A DNA stretch of 64,000 nucleotides from CAZIVP01 sp964542915. Lineage in GTDB: Bacteria > Calditrichota > Calditrichia > Calditrichales > Calditrichaceae. The DNA is taken from NCBI GenBank assembly GCA_964542915.1, contig CAZIVP010000007.1, positions 110,648 through 174,647 of the forward strand, read 5' to 3'. A program made the position numbers and the translations under genes. Below, one piece after another: positions 35,146-44,391 of this stretch. A model generated the notes under the pieces. That model saw nothing but the letters and a program-made list of their open reading frames with translations, was not told where the DNA came from and made no database searches. Numbering within the stretch: position 1 is the first letter of the stretch; every line of letters begins with the position of its first letter.

Positions 35146-36384
35146 ATGAGTGCAAAATTTGATACGGTGATAATCGGTGGAGGTCAAGCCGGGCTTGCCG
35201 TTAGCTACCATTTGAAACAACTGAACCGCCACCACATTGTCCTGGAAAGGCAACGAATCGGCGAAGCCTGGCGAAGTGAAAAATGGGATTCGTTTACGCT
35301 GGTAACGCCCAACTGGGGATTGCAACTGCCCGGTTATGGCTACAACGGAGACGATCCCGATGGCTTTTTCCATCGCGACGACGTGGTGCGATATCTCAAT
35401 GATTATGTTGAGCGGTTTAATTTGCCGATTCGAACCGGCGTCGACGTACTTTCTGTTAAAGAAGCTGATGAACAAAGTGGTTTCGTCCTGGAAACCAATC
35501 TGCAGCAATACAGAACATCCAATGTGGTGGTAGCGACCGGAACGTTTCAATCGCCTAAAATCCTTGCATTCCGTTCAAAACTTTCGTCGCGGTTGCAACA
35601 ACTTCATTCAAGTCAATACCGCAATCCGGAAAAATTACGTTCGGGTGCGGTTCTTGTTGTTGGCAGCGCCCAGTCCGGCTGCCAGATTGCGGATGAGTTG
35701 GTTGCGTCCGGACGAACAGTATATCTCAGTACAGGGCAAGCTGTTCGGTTACCGAGACGTTATCGCGGGAAAGATTCGTTCTGGTGGGCTGATCAACTTG
35801 GCATTTTTGATCAAACCGTGGATACCTTACCTTCACCGGAAGCGCGATTCAATCCAAACCCACAGGTTACCGGCAGAGACGGCGGAAAAAACCTAAGCTT
35901 ACACCAGTTGGCTGAAGATGGTGTAAAGCTGCTGGGAAGAATGCAAGATATAGACGGCAACAAAGGTTTGTTTACCGATGATTTAAAAAACAATCTGGCA
36001 CAGGCCGACACATTTGCGAGCGAATTCAAAAAAGGCGTGGATGCCTATATTGAAAAGTCCGGCATGAATGCACCGGCTCCTGAGGAAGATAGGGAAGTAC
36101 ATGGTGCGGGCTATGACGTGGAAACGATCCATGAATTGGATTTGCACAAAGCCGGTATAAGCTCCGTGATCTGGGCCACCGGCTATCAATTTGATTATTC
36201 CTGGATTCATTTTCCCGTCTTCGACGCGATGGGCTATCCTATACAACGGCGCGGTGTCACAGAACAGCCCGGATTATATTTTGTGGGATTGCACTGGCTC
36301 CATAACCGAAAGTCCGGCTTGCTTATGGGCGTCGGCGACGATGCCGCCCATGTGGCCCAACGGATAAATGTTCGCGCTTCCTGA
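35146..36384 (+). CDS. FAD-dependent monooxygenase-like oxidoreductase (CzcO/FMO type)
   Basis: 412 residues with two dinucleotide-binding motifs: VIIGGGQAGLAVSYHL near residue 10 for FAD and VLVVGSAQSGCQIADEL near 180 for NADPH. EAWRSEKWDSFTLVTPNWGLQLPG is the active-site block of CzcO-like flavin monooxygenases, and a final ATG-type stretch (VIWATGYQFDYSWI) is intact. Family members oxidise N or S atoms or ketones; the substrate is unknown. ATG 35146 follows GCGAGG. It is divergent from the hydrolase-LuxR regulator, suggesting inducible detoxification or catabolism. Confidence 0.9.
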   Translation: MSAKFDTVIIGGGQAGLAVSYHLKQLNRHHIVLERQRIGEAWRSEKWDSFTLVTPNWGLQLPGYGYNGDDPDGFFHRDDVVRYLNDYVERFNLPIRTGVDVLSVKEADEQSGFVLETNLQQYRTSNVVVATGTFQSPKILAFRSKLSSRLQQLHSSQYRNPEKLRSGAVLVVGSAQSGCQIADELVASGRTVYLSTGQAVRLPRRYRGKDSFWWADQLGIFDQTVDTLPSPEARFNPNPQVTGRDGGKNLSLHQLAEDGVKLLGRMQDIDGNKGLFTDDLKNNLAQADTFASEFKKGVDAYIEKSGMNAPAPEEDREVHGAGYDVETIHELDLHKAGISSVIWATGYQFDYSWIHFPVFDAMGYPIQRRGVTEQPGLYFVGLHWLHNRKSGLLMGVGDDAAHVAQRINVRAS

Positions 36385-36815
36385 TAACCCCTTCCTTCCG
36401 ATTGCTTAAAAAACCAACCTGATTGATAACGTGGAGTGTCCCCAGTGGCTATGCCTGTCTCAATGCACGCTGATTATTAGGAGAGTACGGTCCAAAATAT
36501 ATGAACATGAAAATACCTCATGTTGTATTTTCATCGTTTAAGAATGATTTTATCCCGCTTATCGGCTCATCCCGGTTTAAACCCTCTCCGTTTAATACCC
36601 CTCCCTGTTCGTCCTAAAGGGATCCCTTTTGGGCCTGGAAGGGGCCTTTGGGGTGGGTCTTAGCGGCGTTAATGGATCAATTTACAATTTATTTTGGACA
36701 AGTGTGAATTCAGAAATAAATGGAATATTTCTTTTTTAAAGTTATATTTTTATTTTATTGTAAAAACTGAAGATACTTATAATTTTACAGATCAAAGAAA
36801 AAGAGGAGTATGGCG
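36385..36815. other. Intergenic region with inverted repeats
   Basis: No gene. Contains a perfect 10-bp inverted repeat, ATGAAAATAC at 36507-36516 and GTATTTTCAT at 36525-36534, and a 14-bp palindrome AAAGGGATCCCTTT at 36616-36629 inside a G/C-rich patch (36590-36665) that is unlike the AT-rich surroundings. The G/C-rich patch may be a dispersed intergenic repeat. Confidence 0.5.
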
Positions 36816-37580
36816 ATGGGGCTGAGATGTAAAATTCTTTCGGGATTTATTATTTTAGCGCTGATGTTGGCCATTGCGGGCGTCTGGACGATATACGAAT
36901 TAAGGTCCGCCGGATTTTCAATGCAAACCATGCTTGGAGAGAATTACCGCAGTATTCACGCATCGGAAGATATGATCGAAGCCCTGGAACGTGAGGATAG
37001 CGCCGTTTTGTTGCTTATTCTCGGTAAATGGCGTAAAGGTCGTGAAATGCTGAAAGACGCCGATAGCCTGTTCAACAAAAAACTATCATTTGCATATTCG
37101 AATATCACGGTCCCGGGAGAGGAAGCCATACTCGATACCATAAACGCAAGATATAGGTCGTATAAATCTTTATTGGAACGTCCGATAGTAGACACACACA
37201 GGCAGGGCAATATTGATTGGTATTTTACCAATGTTCACAAGGCCTTTTTAGCAACGAAATATTCGGTGCAAGAGCTTACCGATCTTAATAACGATGCCAT
37301 GTACCGGATGGCCTCTCAATTAAAGCAGCGATCGAACAGAGCGATAATGCCGGGCCTTATTGCTATCATTGCCGCCTTAATCTTTACATTGATGTTTAAT
37401 TACTTCGTGAATTATTACGTGGTGAGTCCGATTATACGAATCAACAAAACAATAAAAAAATTCATTTCAAAGAAAAAACCTTACGACGTGCGTATCGAAT
37501 CGGACGACGAAATAGCGCATTTATCGGAATCGATCGGTCAATTATGTGAATTCGTAAGCGGTAAGGAAAATGAAAAATGA
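36816..37580 (+). CDS. Membrane sensor with four-helix ligand domain and HAMP, no output domain
   Basis: 254 residues: transmembrane helix 1 (about 8-28), a periplasmic helical domain of about 150 residues like the four-helix-bundle domain of chemoreceptors, transmembrane helix 2 (about 180-205), then a HAMP domain (VVSPIIRINKTIKKF...DDEIAHLSESI) and the end. No kinase, methyl-accepting or cyclase module follows. The ATG at 36816 sits eight bases after GAGGAG. Its stop overlaps the start of trkH by four bases, so the two are translationally coupled. I infer it passes an external signal directly to the potassium channel. Confidence 0.82.
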   Translation: MGLRCKILSGFIILALMLAIAGVWTIYELRSAGFSMQTMLGENYRSIHASEDMIEALEREDSAVLLLILGKWRKGREMLKDADSLFNKKLSFAYSNITVPGEEAILDTINARYRSYKSLLERPIVDTHRQGNIDWYFTNVHKAFLATKYSVQELTDLNNDAMYRMASQLKQRSNRAIMPGLIAIIAALIFTLMFNYFVNYYVVSPIIRINKTIKKFISKKKPYDVRIESDDEIAHLSESIGQLCEFVSGKENEK

Positions 37581-39031
37581 GAATTCATGTTGTATTGCGA
37601 TATGTATCCCTTGCTTTGCTTATCAATGCCCTTTTTATGTTTGTTTCGGCCATGATCTCGCTAATATATGAAGCCAACGGATTCTTACCCTTAATTTATA
37701 GTGCGATTATCACTATACTCTTCGGTCTTTTTCCTCTCATTTTTGTTCCCGCAACAAAAGAAATTTCTAATAAGGAAGGCTTACTTATTGTCGTGTTAAG
37801 TTGGCTGGTCTCGTGTTTAGCCGGCGCCTTACCTTATATTTTGTGGGGCGGTGTCTTCGATCTTACCAATGCCTGGTTCGAAAGCGTATCGGGCTTTACA
37901 ACCACTGGTTCTTCGATACTAGTCAATATTGAAGCATTACCGCCTAGCCTCCTGTTTTGGAGAGCATCCACACATTGGATTGGCGGTATCGGAATTATCA
38001 TTTTTGTATTAGCTGTATTGCCGTTTATTGGTATCGCAGAGGTTGTTTTGTTCCGCAGTGAAGTATCGTCCATGGTTCAAAATAATTTTCACCATCGTGC
38101 GCGGCGGGCCATTCAAATTTTGGCTGGAATCTATGTTGTACTCACCGTATGTGAAACAGCCGCTTTATGGCTGAGCGGTATGTCTCTGTTTGATGCTGTG
38201 ACCCATTCATTCGCAACCATTGCCACCGGCGGCTTCTCGCCCAAAAATACGAGTATTGCATTTTATGACAGCCCGGTAATTGAATCGATCATTTTGATAT
38301 TTATGATTTTATCGGGTATACACTTTGCGCTTCTTTTCTCCGTTTTTACGGGAAAACTGGAAGCCTTCCGGAAATCCACCGTGCTACGTTTTTATCTCCT
38401 GTTTTTGTTGATCGGCGTCGGCGGGGCAACGCTCAACTTATATTATTTTAAAGAGATGGCGTTTTTAAGCGCCTTACGTTATGCGGCGTTTAATATCGTT
38501 TCCATTGGCACTTCCACCGGGTTTGCGACGACCGATACAAGCATCTGGCCCGGGTTTGCCCAATTACTTTTGATTTTTTTCACCCTCCAGTGTGCTTGTT
38601 CGGGTTCGACTTCGGGGGGTATCAAAATAGACCGCATTGTTATCGCTTTAAAGTCCATTGTAAAGCAAATCAAACTGGTGATGCATCCCAATGCCGTTAT
38701 AGCCGTCCGCATTGATGGCCAAGCCGTTCATGAGAGGATTATATCCAAAAGTTTTCTCTATATCCTTCTTTACTTATTTGTTGTTTTTGTTTCTTCATTA
38801 TTATTATCCCTGTTGGGCGTCGATCTGATCAGCGCCTTTTCCGGTTCAATTGCCACCATGGGCAATGTGGGACCCGGTTTGGGAAATGTCGGCTCGACGG
38901 GGAATTATGCGCATTTACCCGAACTTGGAAAATGGATTTTAACGGCAACCATGCTGCTCGGGCGTTTGGAAATATATGCTTTAGTCATATTTATAACCCC
39001 GGCCCAGTGGCGGCAGACGGTGTCTTATTGA
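37577..39031 (+). CDS. TrkH/KtrB family potassium uptake channel subunit
   Basis: 484-residue integral membrane protein with four M1-P-M2 repeats. The selectivity-filter loops are recognisable: SGFTTTGSS, TIATGGFS, SIGTSTGFA and TMGNVGPG, each keeping the essential glycine. Needs a cytosolic TrkA/KtrA regulator in known systems; none is encoded nearby, and a HAMP sensor gene overlaps the start instead. Mediates K+ uptake driven by ion or voltage gradient. Confidence 0.95.
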   Translation: MRIHVVLRYVSLALLINALFMFVSAMISLIYEANGFLPLIYSAIITILFGLFPLIFVPATKEISNKEGLLIVVLSWLVSCLAGALPYILWGGVFDLTNAWFESVSGFTTTGSSILVNIEALPPSLLFWRASTHWIGGIGIIIFVLAVLPFIGIAEVVLFRSEVSSMVQNNFHHRARRAIQILAGIYVVLTVCETAALWLSGMSLFDAVTHSFATIATGGFSPKNTSIAFYDSPVIESIILIFMILSGIHFALLFSVFTGKLEAFRKSTVLRFYLLFLLIGVGGATLNLYYFKEMAFLSALRYAAFNIVSIGTSTGFATTDTSIWPGFAQLLLIFFTLQCACSGSTSGGIKIDRIVIALKSIVKQIKLVMHPNAVIAVRIDGQAVHERIISKSFLYILLYLFVVFVSSLLLSLLGVDLISAFSGSIATMGNVGPGLGNVGSTGNYAHLPELGKWILTATMLLGRLEIYALVIFITPAQWRQTVSY

Positions 39032-39129
39032 GCCGTTGAAATGGCGTTATGTGATTGATTGGGGCATGGATTGTTATCAGGTGTGCTATTTACAACCTAT
39101 TTCAATTGAAAATTTTTTGAGTCAGTGCC

Positions 39130-39612
39130 CTAACCGAATGATGTGTTACGGCTTGTTCGATTATGCAGACCTCCGCCCAGTACCAGGCCGGCGCCGATCA
39201 GTACCAGATTTTTGACAATATACTGGCCTTCCAGGGTCAGGCCGAACGGAAATGTATTCCAAACCACTTCGGGCAGTAAGATCAATGGGAGAGCCGTTCC
39301 CGGCAGTTGTAAAAAGAGCAACAGCAGGGTGACGCGCATGAGTTTCCCGCTGATCAAACCAATACCGATAAGCGTTTCCCACGCCGCCAGAATGATGATA
39401 AACACATCGGGATTAAAAAAGTAGATGGTATTCCGTACCAATGATTCAGCGGGACTGAGACCGGGAAAAAATTTAAGCATGCCGAACCAGAAAAAGACAA
39501 TCCCCAACCCGACTCTGAGAACGAGTGGCCCTGTGCGCGCCATCCAGTTTGTTATTTTTTGATCGATGTTTGCAAGATATTTATTAATCAGTTTGTCTTC
39601 CAATGAGTCCAT
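39130..39612 (-). CDS. DoxX-like membrane protein
   Basis: 160 residues, four hydrophobic segments, with the DoxX-family features LRVGLGIVFFWFGMLKF and the AAWETLIGIGLISGK loop. Family function is poorly defined (quinone- or thiol-related redox, sulfur metabolism). Monocistronic and convergent with trkH. Confidence 0.85.
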   Translation of the reverse strand: MDSLEDKLINKYLANIDQKITNWMARTGPLVLRVGLGIVFFWFGMLKFFPGLSPAESLVRNTIYFFNPDVFIIILAAWETLIGIGLISGKLMRVTLLLLFLQLPGTALPLILLPEVVWNTFPFGLTLEGQYIVKNLVLIGAGLVLGGGLHNRTSRNTSFG

Positions 39613-39713
39613 ATTCTCGATTTATCTCCAATAAGGTCAATTTGTTCACTCCTTATAATGCTCAATTCAAATGAATTTTTTCTTAATACACATTAGCCTT
39701 AAATGATATTCCT

Positions 39714-40493
39714 TCAAGATGCTTTTTGCAGTACCCAAATCGCGCCTTCGATTTCTTGACCGATGATGTTGCATTCCTCCTTTTGTCCTTTCAGATAAGC
39801 CTCGATATCCTCTGCCAGATCAAGCTGCCGGGTCATTAATGTCCGGCCTTTTTTTTCGATGGCAAGTAAATAAATTTCGTTAACTCCAATGCTCTCCTTG
39901 GTGGTGTTTACTTCCTTCAGTAACCGATCGTTGAATGCCGTCAGGAACCGTATGGTCGTCTCGTGATCCCGGTAATGTTCATAATGAACTCGGTTCAGTG
40001 AGGGCTTGCTGCGCAGATAACCGTCGTCAATGATCATGTAGCCGCCGGCTCTTATCCGACTTCTTAAGGCGGCGACGGTCTGTTTCCATGTTCCGAAAAT
40101 GCCGCCGAGGGAAGCCATAATCGCAAAATCAAATGTATGTGTTTCGCGCAAAAACGCTTTGATGCCGCAATTTAAAAACCTGCATTGGTGGCTTACACCA
40201 TATTCGTCGGCTTTCATTCGCGCGTCCTGCAAAAAAGGCTCCATCGCATCCACTCCTACAACGCTGAAACACAATGCCTTCGCAAGCTGAACCGAGACGG
40301 CGCCTTTACCACAACCCAGGTCGAGAACCCGGATTTTTCCTGCGGGTAAACGCAACGATTTCACGGTTTTTATGATGGCCTGGACCGAGCTGCCCAGCGC
40401 CCAAAGATCCTGCAAAAGGAAAGGCACATACGGCAGAAGCGATTTCGGCATTTCCAATGAATCGGAGAGCGATTGTTCTAAGGCTTCGTTCAT
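39714..40493 (-). CDS. Class I SAM-dependent methyltransferase
   Basis: 259 residues, Rossmann methyltransferase fold: SAM motif RVLDLGCGKGAVSVQLA, acidic residue in GVDAMEPF, and the FAIMASLGGIFG and GGYMIIDDGY segments. Substrate unknown. ATG at 40493; it is not clearly linked to its neighbours. The SAM motif is intact. Confidence 0.88.
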   Translation of the reverse strand: MNEALEQSLSDSLEMPKSLLPYVPFLLQDLWALGSSVQAIIKTVKSLRLPAGKIRVLDLGCGKGAVSVQLAKALCFSVVGVDAMEPFLQDARMKADEYGVSHQCRFLNCGIKAFLRETHTFDFAIMASLGGIFGTWKQTVAALRSRIRAGGYMIIDDGYLRSKPSLNRVHYEHYRDHETTIRFLTAFNDRLLKEVNTTKESIGVNEIYLLAIEKKGRTLMTRQLDLAEDIEAYLKGQKEECNIIGQEIEGAIWVLQKAS

Positions 40494-40704
40494 GGCGCTT
40501 CATCATTCATGTTCACACAACATGTTTCTGACGTTTACAATTGTATTTAAACAGGAATGATTACGAATACAAGCGTTGATTTGAAAAGTTACGCTTGATC
40601 CAAAAAGGACTTGTTTTTGCTGCGTACAGGAGTAATACGTTTGACCACATGGAAATTTAAAATTCTGCTCGGTAAATGTTGTGCGAGATCCGTATGAATA
40701 TTTT

Positions 40705-41154
40705 TTACGGCTTCACGGAATGCACCAGAACCTGATTTTCGTCGTCGTGATTTGCCGTGTGGATATATAACGTTTCGGATTTGATTGTAAAGGTGCGGGC
40801 GTTACCCAAAAGCAGACCGTAAGCGATCTTTGGGATGGGATCGGAGCAGGCGATTTCGGTACAGTACAGTTCGATATCCAACGTTTCGTCGTTAACCGTA
40901 AAAGAGCCTCCGCATTGATTACAGGCGTCCTGCGCGGCAATTTCCGAATCTTCTTTAAATTGAATCCAATACGTCCAGGCGGTATCGGGCGTTGCGTATA
41001 ACTTACCTTCCGGGTTGGTCACTTTATCGAGAAGCCAGACCCGCTCGGTTAGTTTGTCGATATCCCGGGCGCCCTTATAGGAATCGGTTACATTTTGGCA
41101 GCTAAACATAAACAGAGATGAGACAAAAAAAATTACAAAAAAATATTTTAACAT
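40705..41154 (-). CDS. META (HslJ-like) domain lipoprotein
   Basis: 149 residues: lipoprotein signal MLKYFFVIFFVSSLFMFSC with a Ser-Cys lipobox, then one META domain (RVWLLDKVTNPEG, a DACNQCGGSF segment where HslJ has the GCN motif, and ACSDPIPK). Related proteins are stress-induced outer-membrane lipoproteins, HslJ being linked to novobiocin resistance. Four Cys in the mature part suggest disulfides. I start at 41154; 26 upstream codons would hide the signal peptide. It follows the HExxH protein gene on the same strand with a gap of about 120 bases. Confidence 0.85.
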   Translation of the reverse strand: MLKYFFVIFFVSSLFMFSCQNVTDSYKGARDIDKLTERVWLLDKVTNPEGKLYATPDTAWTYWIQFKEDSEIAAQDACNQCGGSFTVNDETLDIELYCTEIACSDPIPKIAYGLLLGNARTFTIKSETLYIHTANHDDENQVLVHSVKP

Positions 41155-41273
41155 AGCGGCTGCCCTTATTTCAAATGGTGGAATCCTGCTGTTTGATAGC
41201 CTTTTGTGAATTTGGTATTTTATTGGAAACAAATCAATGGGTCGAAAAATCAGAATTCAGCCCGATGAATATG

Positions 41274-42221
41274 TTACCACTCATCGCGAACGGTTGCGAC
41301 GGCGCGGTCGGCAATGTTGGTATAATTGTTTCCGCTTACTTCAAAATGACCGAATGTTTTTGTACCGTCAGCGTCGAAAAAAGTACCGTTACCCGTGCTT
41401 AGTATGGCGCCGGATGTATCGCGCCGTGCACCTAACAGCCACAAATCCTGAAAAAATTCGGCTTGGGCTTCTTTATTAAAATCGTTCCAGTCGCTCTTGC
41501 CGCGATCATTAATTTCCTTCTGCCAGTTATAGGCGTCGTCCACGAACCATTGCGCCGTCAGAGCGTCGCTGGCATAGCGGCTGCCCGTTTGTTGATATTG
41601 CCACACGTGGGTGACCTCATGAACCAAAATATCGATTGCGAAAGCATCGGTCTTCATATAAATGGTGTTCCCGAGTGTAAACGGTCTGGAATTGATACCG
41701 AACAAACCGCTGTGGCCTTCAATAATTCGGATGACGTAATAATTTAAAGCATCTTTGAAGACGCGCCTTAACTGGCTTTCCTCATTATGGGTTAAGGGCC
41801 GTTCAAAATCCTGCGCGTAAAATACGGATTGAATTAAGGCGACGGCTTTGCCCAAAATAATTATAATGGCGCCGATAATGGGCGAAACAATATCCCACAG
41901 ACCTTCGGGCATCAAATCCCATTGACCGGTAAACAGGCCGCCGACTATTTTAATGACGCCGCTGATGATGCCGCCAATGATGCCAATAACGCCTTTGATC
42001 ACGGCGCTTATCAATGCAAAAGCGCCCTTGAGGACGCCGCCCAGCCAGGAGAATACGGGTTTAATCCCAAGTTTTTCACCCAACCAGTTCAACCCGTCAT
42101 TGATGGCGTCGCCAACGGCCTCCACCGCGTTACCGACGGCGTCGCCCACATCATTGACGAAATCCTTAACCTTATTGGCGGCTTTCTTGATGCCTTTCTT
42201 GATTTTACCCCAAAGTCCCAT
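41274..42221 (-). CDS. Putative metallopeptidase with amphipathic and Gly-rich hydrophobic N-terminus
   Basis: 315 residues. Residues 1-50 are amphipathic helices (KIKKGIKKAANKVKDFV), 58-130 a Gly/Ile/Val-rich stretch with repeated GG-I pairs, long enough to cross a membrane several times. A DUF4157-like domain follows, with zinc-binding HEVTH at 201-205 in LVHEVTHVWQYQ and a downstream Glu in QAEFFQD. DUF4157 domains occur in extracellular contractile injection system cargo and polymorphic toxins. No classical signal peptide. ATG 42221 sits eight bases after GGGGG. Function is inferred; secretion route and target are unknown. Confidence 0.65.
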   Translation of the reverse strand: MGLWGKIKKGIKKAANKVKDFVNDVGDAVGNAVEAVGDAINDGLNWLGEKLGIKPVFSWLGGVLKGAFALISAVIKGVIGIIGGIISGVIKIVGGLFTGQWDLMPEGLWDIVSPIIGAIIIILGKAVALIQSVFYAQDFERPLTHNEESQLRRVFKDALNYYVIRIIEGHSGLFGINSRPFTLGNTIYMKTDAFAIDILVHEVTHVWQYQQTGSRYASDALTAQWFVDDAYNWQKEINDRGKSDWNDFNKEAQAEFFQDLWLLGARRDTSGAILSTGNGTFFDADGTKTFGHFEVSGNNYTNIADRAVATVRDEW

Positions 42222-42416
42222 GATCATTTCCCCCTGCTTTTAATGCGATCCAATGTGGATATATTCAAATATAAATTTTGATGAGAGCTCGGTATTCATA
42301 AACATTTGGTTGATCGAATGACGGATACGTGGATAACGACGATTGAAATGGCATGTATATTGCGCCCCGCTTTGGGTTCACTTGCCATTGACAGTGGCGT
42401 AGTAAAAGCATTGCCG

Positions 42417-43229
42417 TTATTCGTTAACGTTTTTATTGGCTCCCAGGCGGTCTGACACTTCGAGGATCAGGCTGGCAAGCAATTGCGAACGTTCAACCGT
42501 CCCGATAAAATGTCCGTTTTCATCGGTAACCGGGAGGCTCTCAAATTGAAGTTTGTCCATGCGTTTCAATGCATGGCTTTTGCTCAAGTTCTTTGATACG
42601 GCATGCTCGGCGCCGATAAAGCCCGGTAATTCGGATAAAGATCGCCGGGCTCGTTCATCGGTTTGATTTAACCGGTCGGCGAATTGGTCGTAGGCCTGTT
42701 CGCCTTGAGTACGAAAGTAAACGGTTAAATTTGCAGCGTCGTATATGCCGAATAACGTGCCATCCCGGTTGAGCAAAATGACATACTGGAGATAGGAGCT
42801 GGCGTAGAGCGCATCGAAATATTCTTTTATTGCCGGTCCATAGTAACCTCCGTGTCCGAGCCGAAATACCAGCGCTTCGGTTTTTTGTTCAATCAGTCGG
42901 GTGATTTGTGAGACGCCCCCCTTGGCCGCCATATTTAATATATGTATGGCTTGTTCCTCATCCAGAGAGCCGCTGGCCTGTACCTGCCGTTCGATATTTG
43001 TTGACGCCGCTTTGGCGAACAGATCGGAAAAATCCGCTTTCACGCCGAAGGCTTCAAACACTTTTACCCGTCCCGTAATCAGCAAAGCAAATAATAGCGG
43101 AACGATAATCAGAACCAGATCGATGGTTTTTAGATCGTATCGCTGTCCGAAACGGGTTCGTAGTACCACCGATAAGATCAGCAAAGCAAGGCCTAATAAT
43201 AACAATGCGACCACATGCCACTTTTGCAT
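42417..43229 (-). CDS. Membrane protein with C-terminal CBS-like domain
   Basis: 270 residues: two transmembrane helices at about 5-23 and 35-55, a helical cytoplasmic segment, then two stretches that look like a CBS pair (YVILLNRDGTLFGIYDAANL and FESLPVTDENGHFIGTVERS). CBS domains bind adenosine nucleotides and regulate the attached or partner protein. No transporter domain is present, so it is probably a regulator. Family not recognised precisely. Confidence 0.7.
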   Translation of the reverse strand: MQKWHVVALLLLGLALLILSVVLRTRFGQRYDLKTIDLVLIIVPLLFALLITGRVKVFEAFGVKADFSDLFAKAASTNIERQVQASGSLDEEQAIHILNMAAKGGVSQITRLIEQKTEALVFRLGHGGYYGPAIKEYFDALYASSYLQYVILLNRDGTLFGIYDAANLTVYFRTQGEQAYDQFADRLNQTDERARRSLSELPGFIGAEHAVSKNLSKSHALKRMDKLQFESLPVTDENGHFIGTVERSQLLASLILEVSDRLGANKNVNE

Positions 43230-43353
43230 GATGCTTCCCCCTTATTCTATTGTGTAACGTCTCCGAAGAGACGCTGTTTGCTGTGACAGAGCAAACTTCC
43301 CGATGCGGAAGTTGTTCTGTGTAATCCATTGTAACCGTTTATAAGCTACCGGA

Positions 43354-44391
43354 TTAATTCCGGTATCCCTGAATATCCAAATTGGTGAGTTCCGCCGCTT
43401 TCGCCCACTTCACCGCCTGCGTATATTCACCACGGCTCAATCGGCGAGCGATTTCGGAATATTGATCGGCTTTATACATCGGCTGATACTGCGACATCAA
43501 ATTGATATACGTATCCTTCGGCAGGTTTCGGGCGATCCATTCGAGCACCTCTTTGGTTCCGCCAATGTTGTTTGGCATAACAAGGTGCCGAATCATTAGA
43601 CCCCGGTACATCAAGCCGTCGTTTGCCGGTTTGGCCCTCCCCACCTGGCGATGCATTTCCAAAAGCGCTTCTTGTGTGACCTCGGGATAGGCAGCGGCGC
43701 CCGATGAGTATTTGGAAGCATGGTCGGAATTGGCGTACTTGAAGTCCGGTAAATAAATATCAACGACGCTGTTCAGTATATTTAATATTTCCGGTTTTTC
43801 CCAACCGCAGGTATTATACACCAGAGGAATGTTCAGGCCGTTCGCTGCGGCTATATCAAGTGCAAGCAGGATATGCGGTACATAGTGCGTCGGTGTTACA
43901 ATGTTAATATTAGGGCAGCCGCGTTTTTGTAGTTTTAACATCATAGCTGTAAACGCTTCGATATCGTGTTTTGTGCCTTCGCCTTCCTGGCTGACTTCCC
44001 AGTTAATACAAAACACACAGCGCAATCCGCAATGGGTCATGAAGATCGTGCCGGAGCCGCTTTCGCCGACCAACGGCTTTTCTTCTCCGAAATGAGGGTG
44101 GTAAGAGGCGATTTCTAAACCGGCGTTGGCGTTACAAAAACCGCGTTCGCCCTGAAGGCGGTTAGCTCCGCATTCTCGGGGGCATAATGCGCACCGTTCC
44201 ATCATACTCCATAACCGCTCGCCCCGTTCTTTCAATACGCCGTTGCGATGCAGTTTTAAGTAGCCCGGTTCAAAATTGGTTATCGAAGAGGCGCCGGATA
44301 CCAGACTTTTGGCGAAAATAGGCGGGATGTAACTTCCAAACAGGGTGTAAAAACACGATTGCAGAAAATTTCTTCTTGATTTATGGGACAT
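43354..44391 (-). CDS. PflX-type (COG1313) radical SAM protein with Tat-like signal
   Basis: 345 residues. The N-terminus carries KSRRNFLQS (Arg6-Arg7) followed by a hydrophobic patch, like a Tat signal. Next is CALCPREC with another Cys (GFC) for a second cluster, then the radical SAM motif CGLRCVFC (Cys121, 125, 128) and a YNTCGWEKPE glycyl-radical-activase-like stretch. COG1313 members are related to PflA but have no settled function. A radical SAM enzyme exported by Tat would be unusual, so either the signal is spurious or the protein is genuinely periplasmic. ATG 44391. Confidence 0.85.
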   Translation of the reverse strand: MSHKSRRNFLQSCFYTLFGSYIPPIFAKSLVSGASSITNFEPGYLKLHRNGVLKERGERLWSMMERCALCPRECGANRLQGERGFCNANAGLEIASYHPHFGEEKPLVGESGSGTIFMTHCGLRCVFCINWEVSQEGEGTKHDIEAFTAMMLKLQKRGCPNINIVTPTHYVPHILLALDIAAANGLNIPLVYNTCGWEKPEILNILNSVVDIYLPDFKYANSDHASKYSSGAAAYPEVTQEALLEMHRQVGRAKPANDGLMYRGLMIRHLVMPNNIGGTKEVLEWIARNLPKDTYINLMSQYQPMYKADQYSEIARRLSRGEYTQAVKWAKAAELTNLDIQGYRN

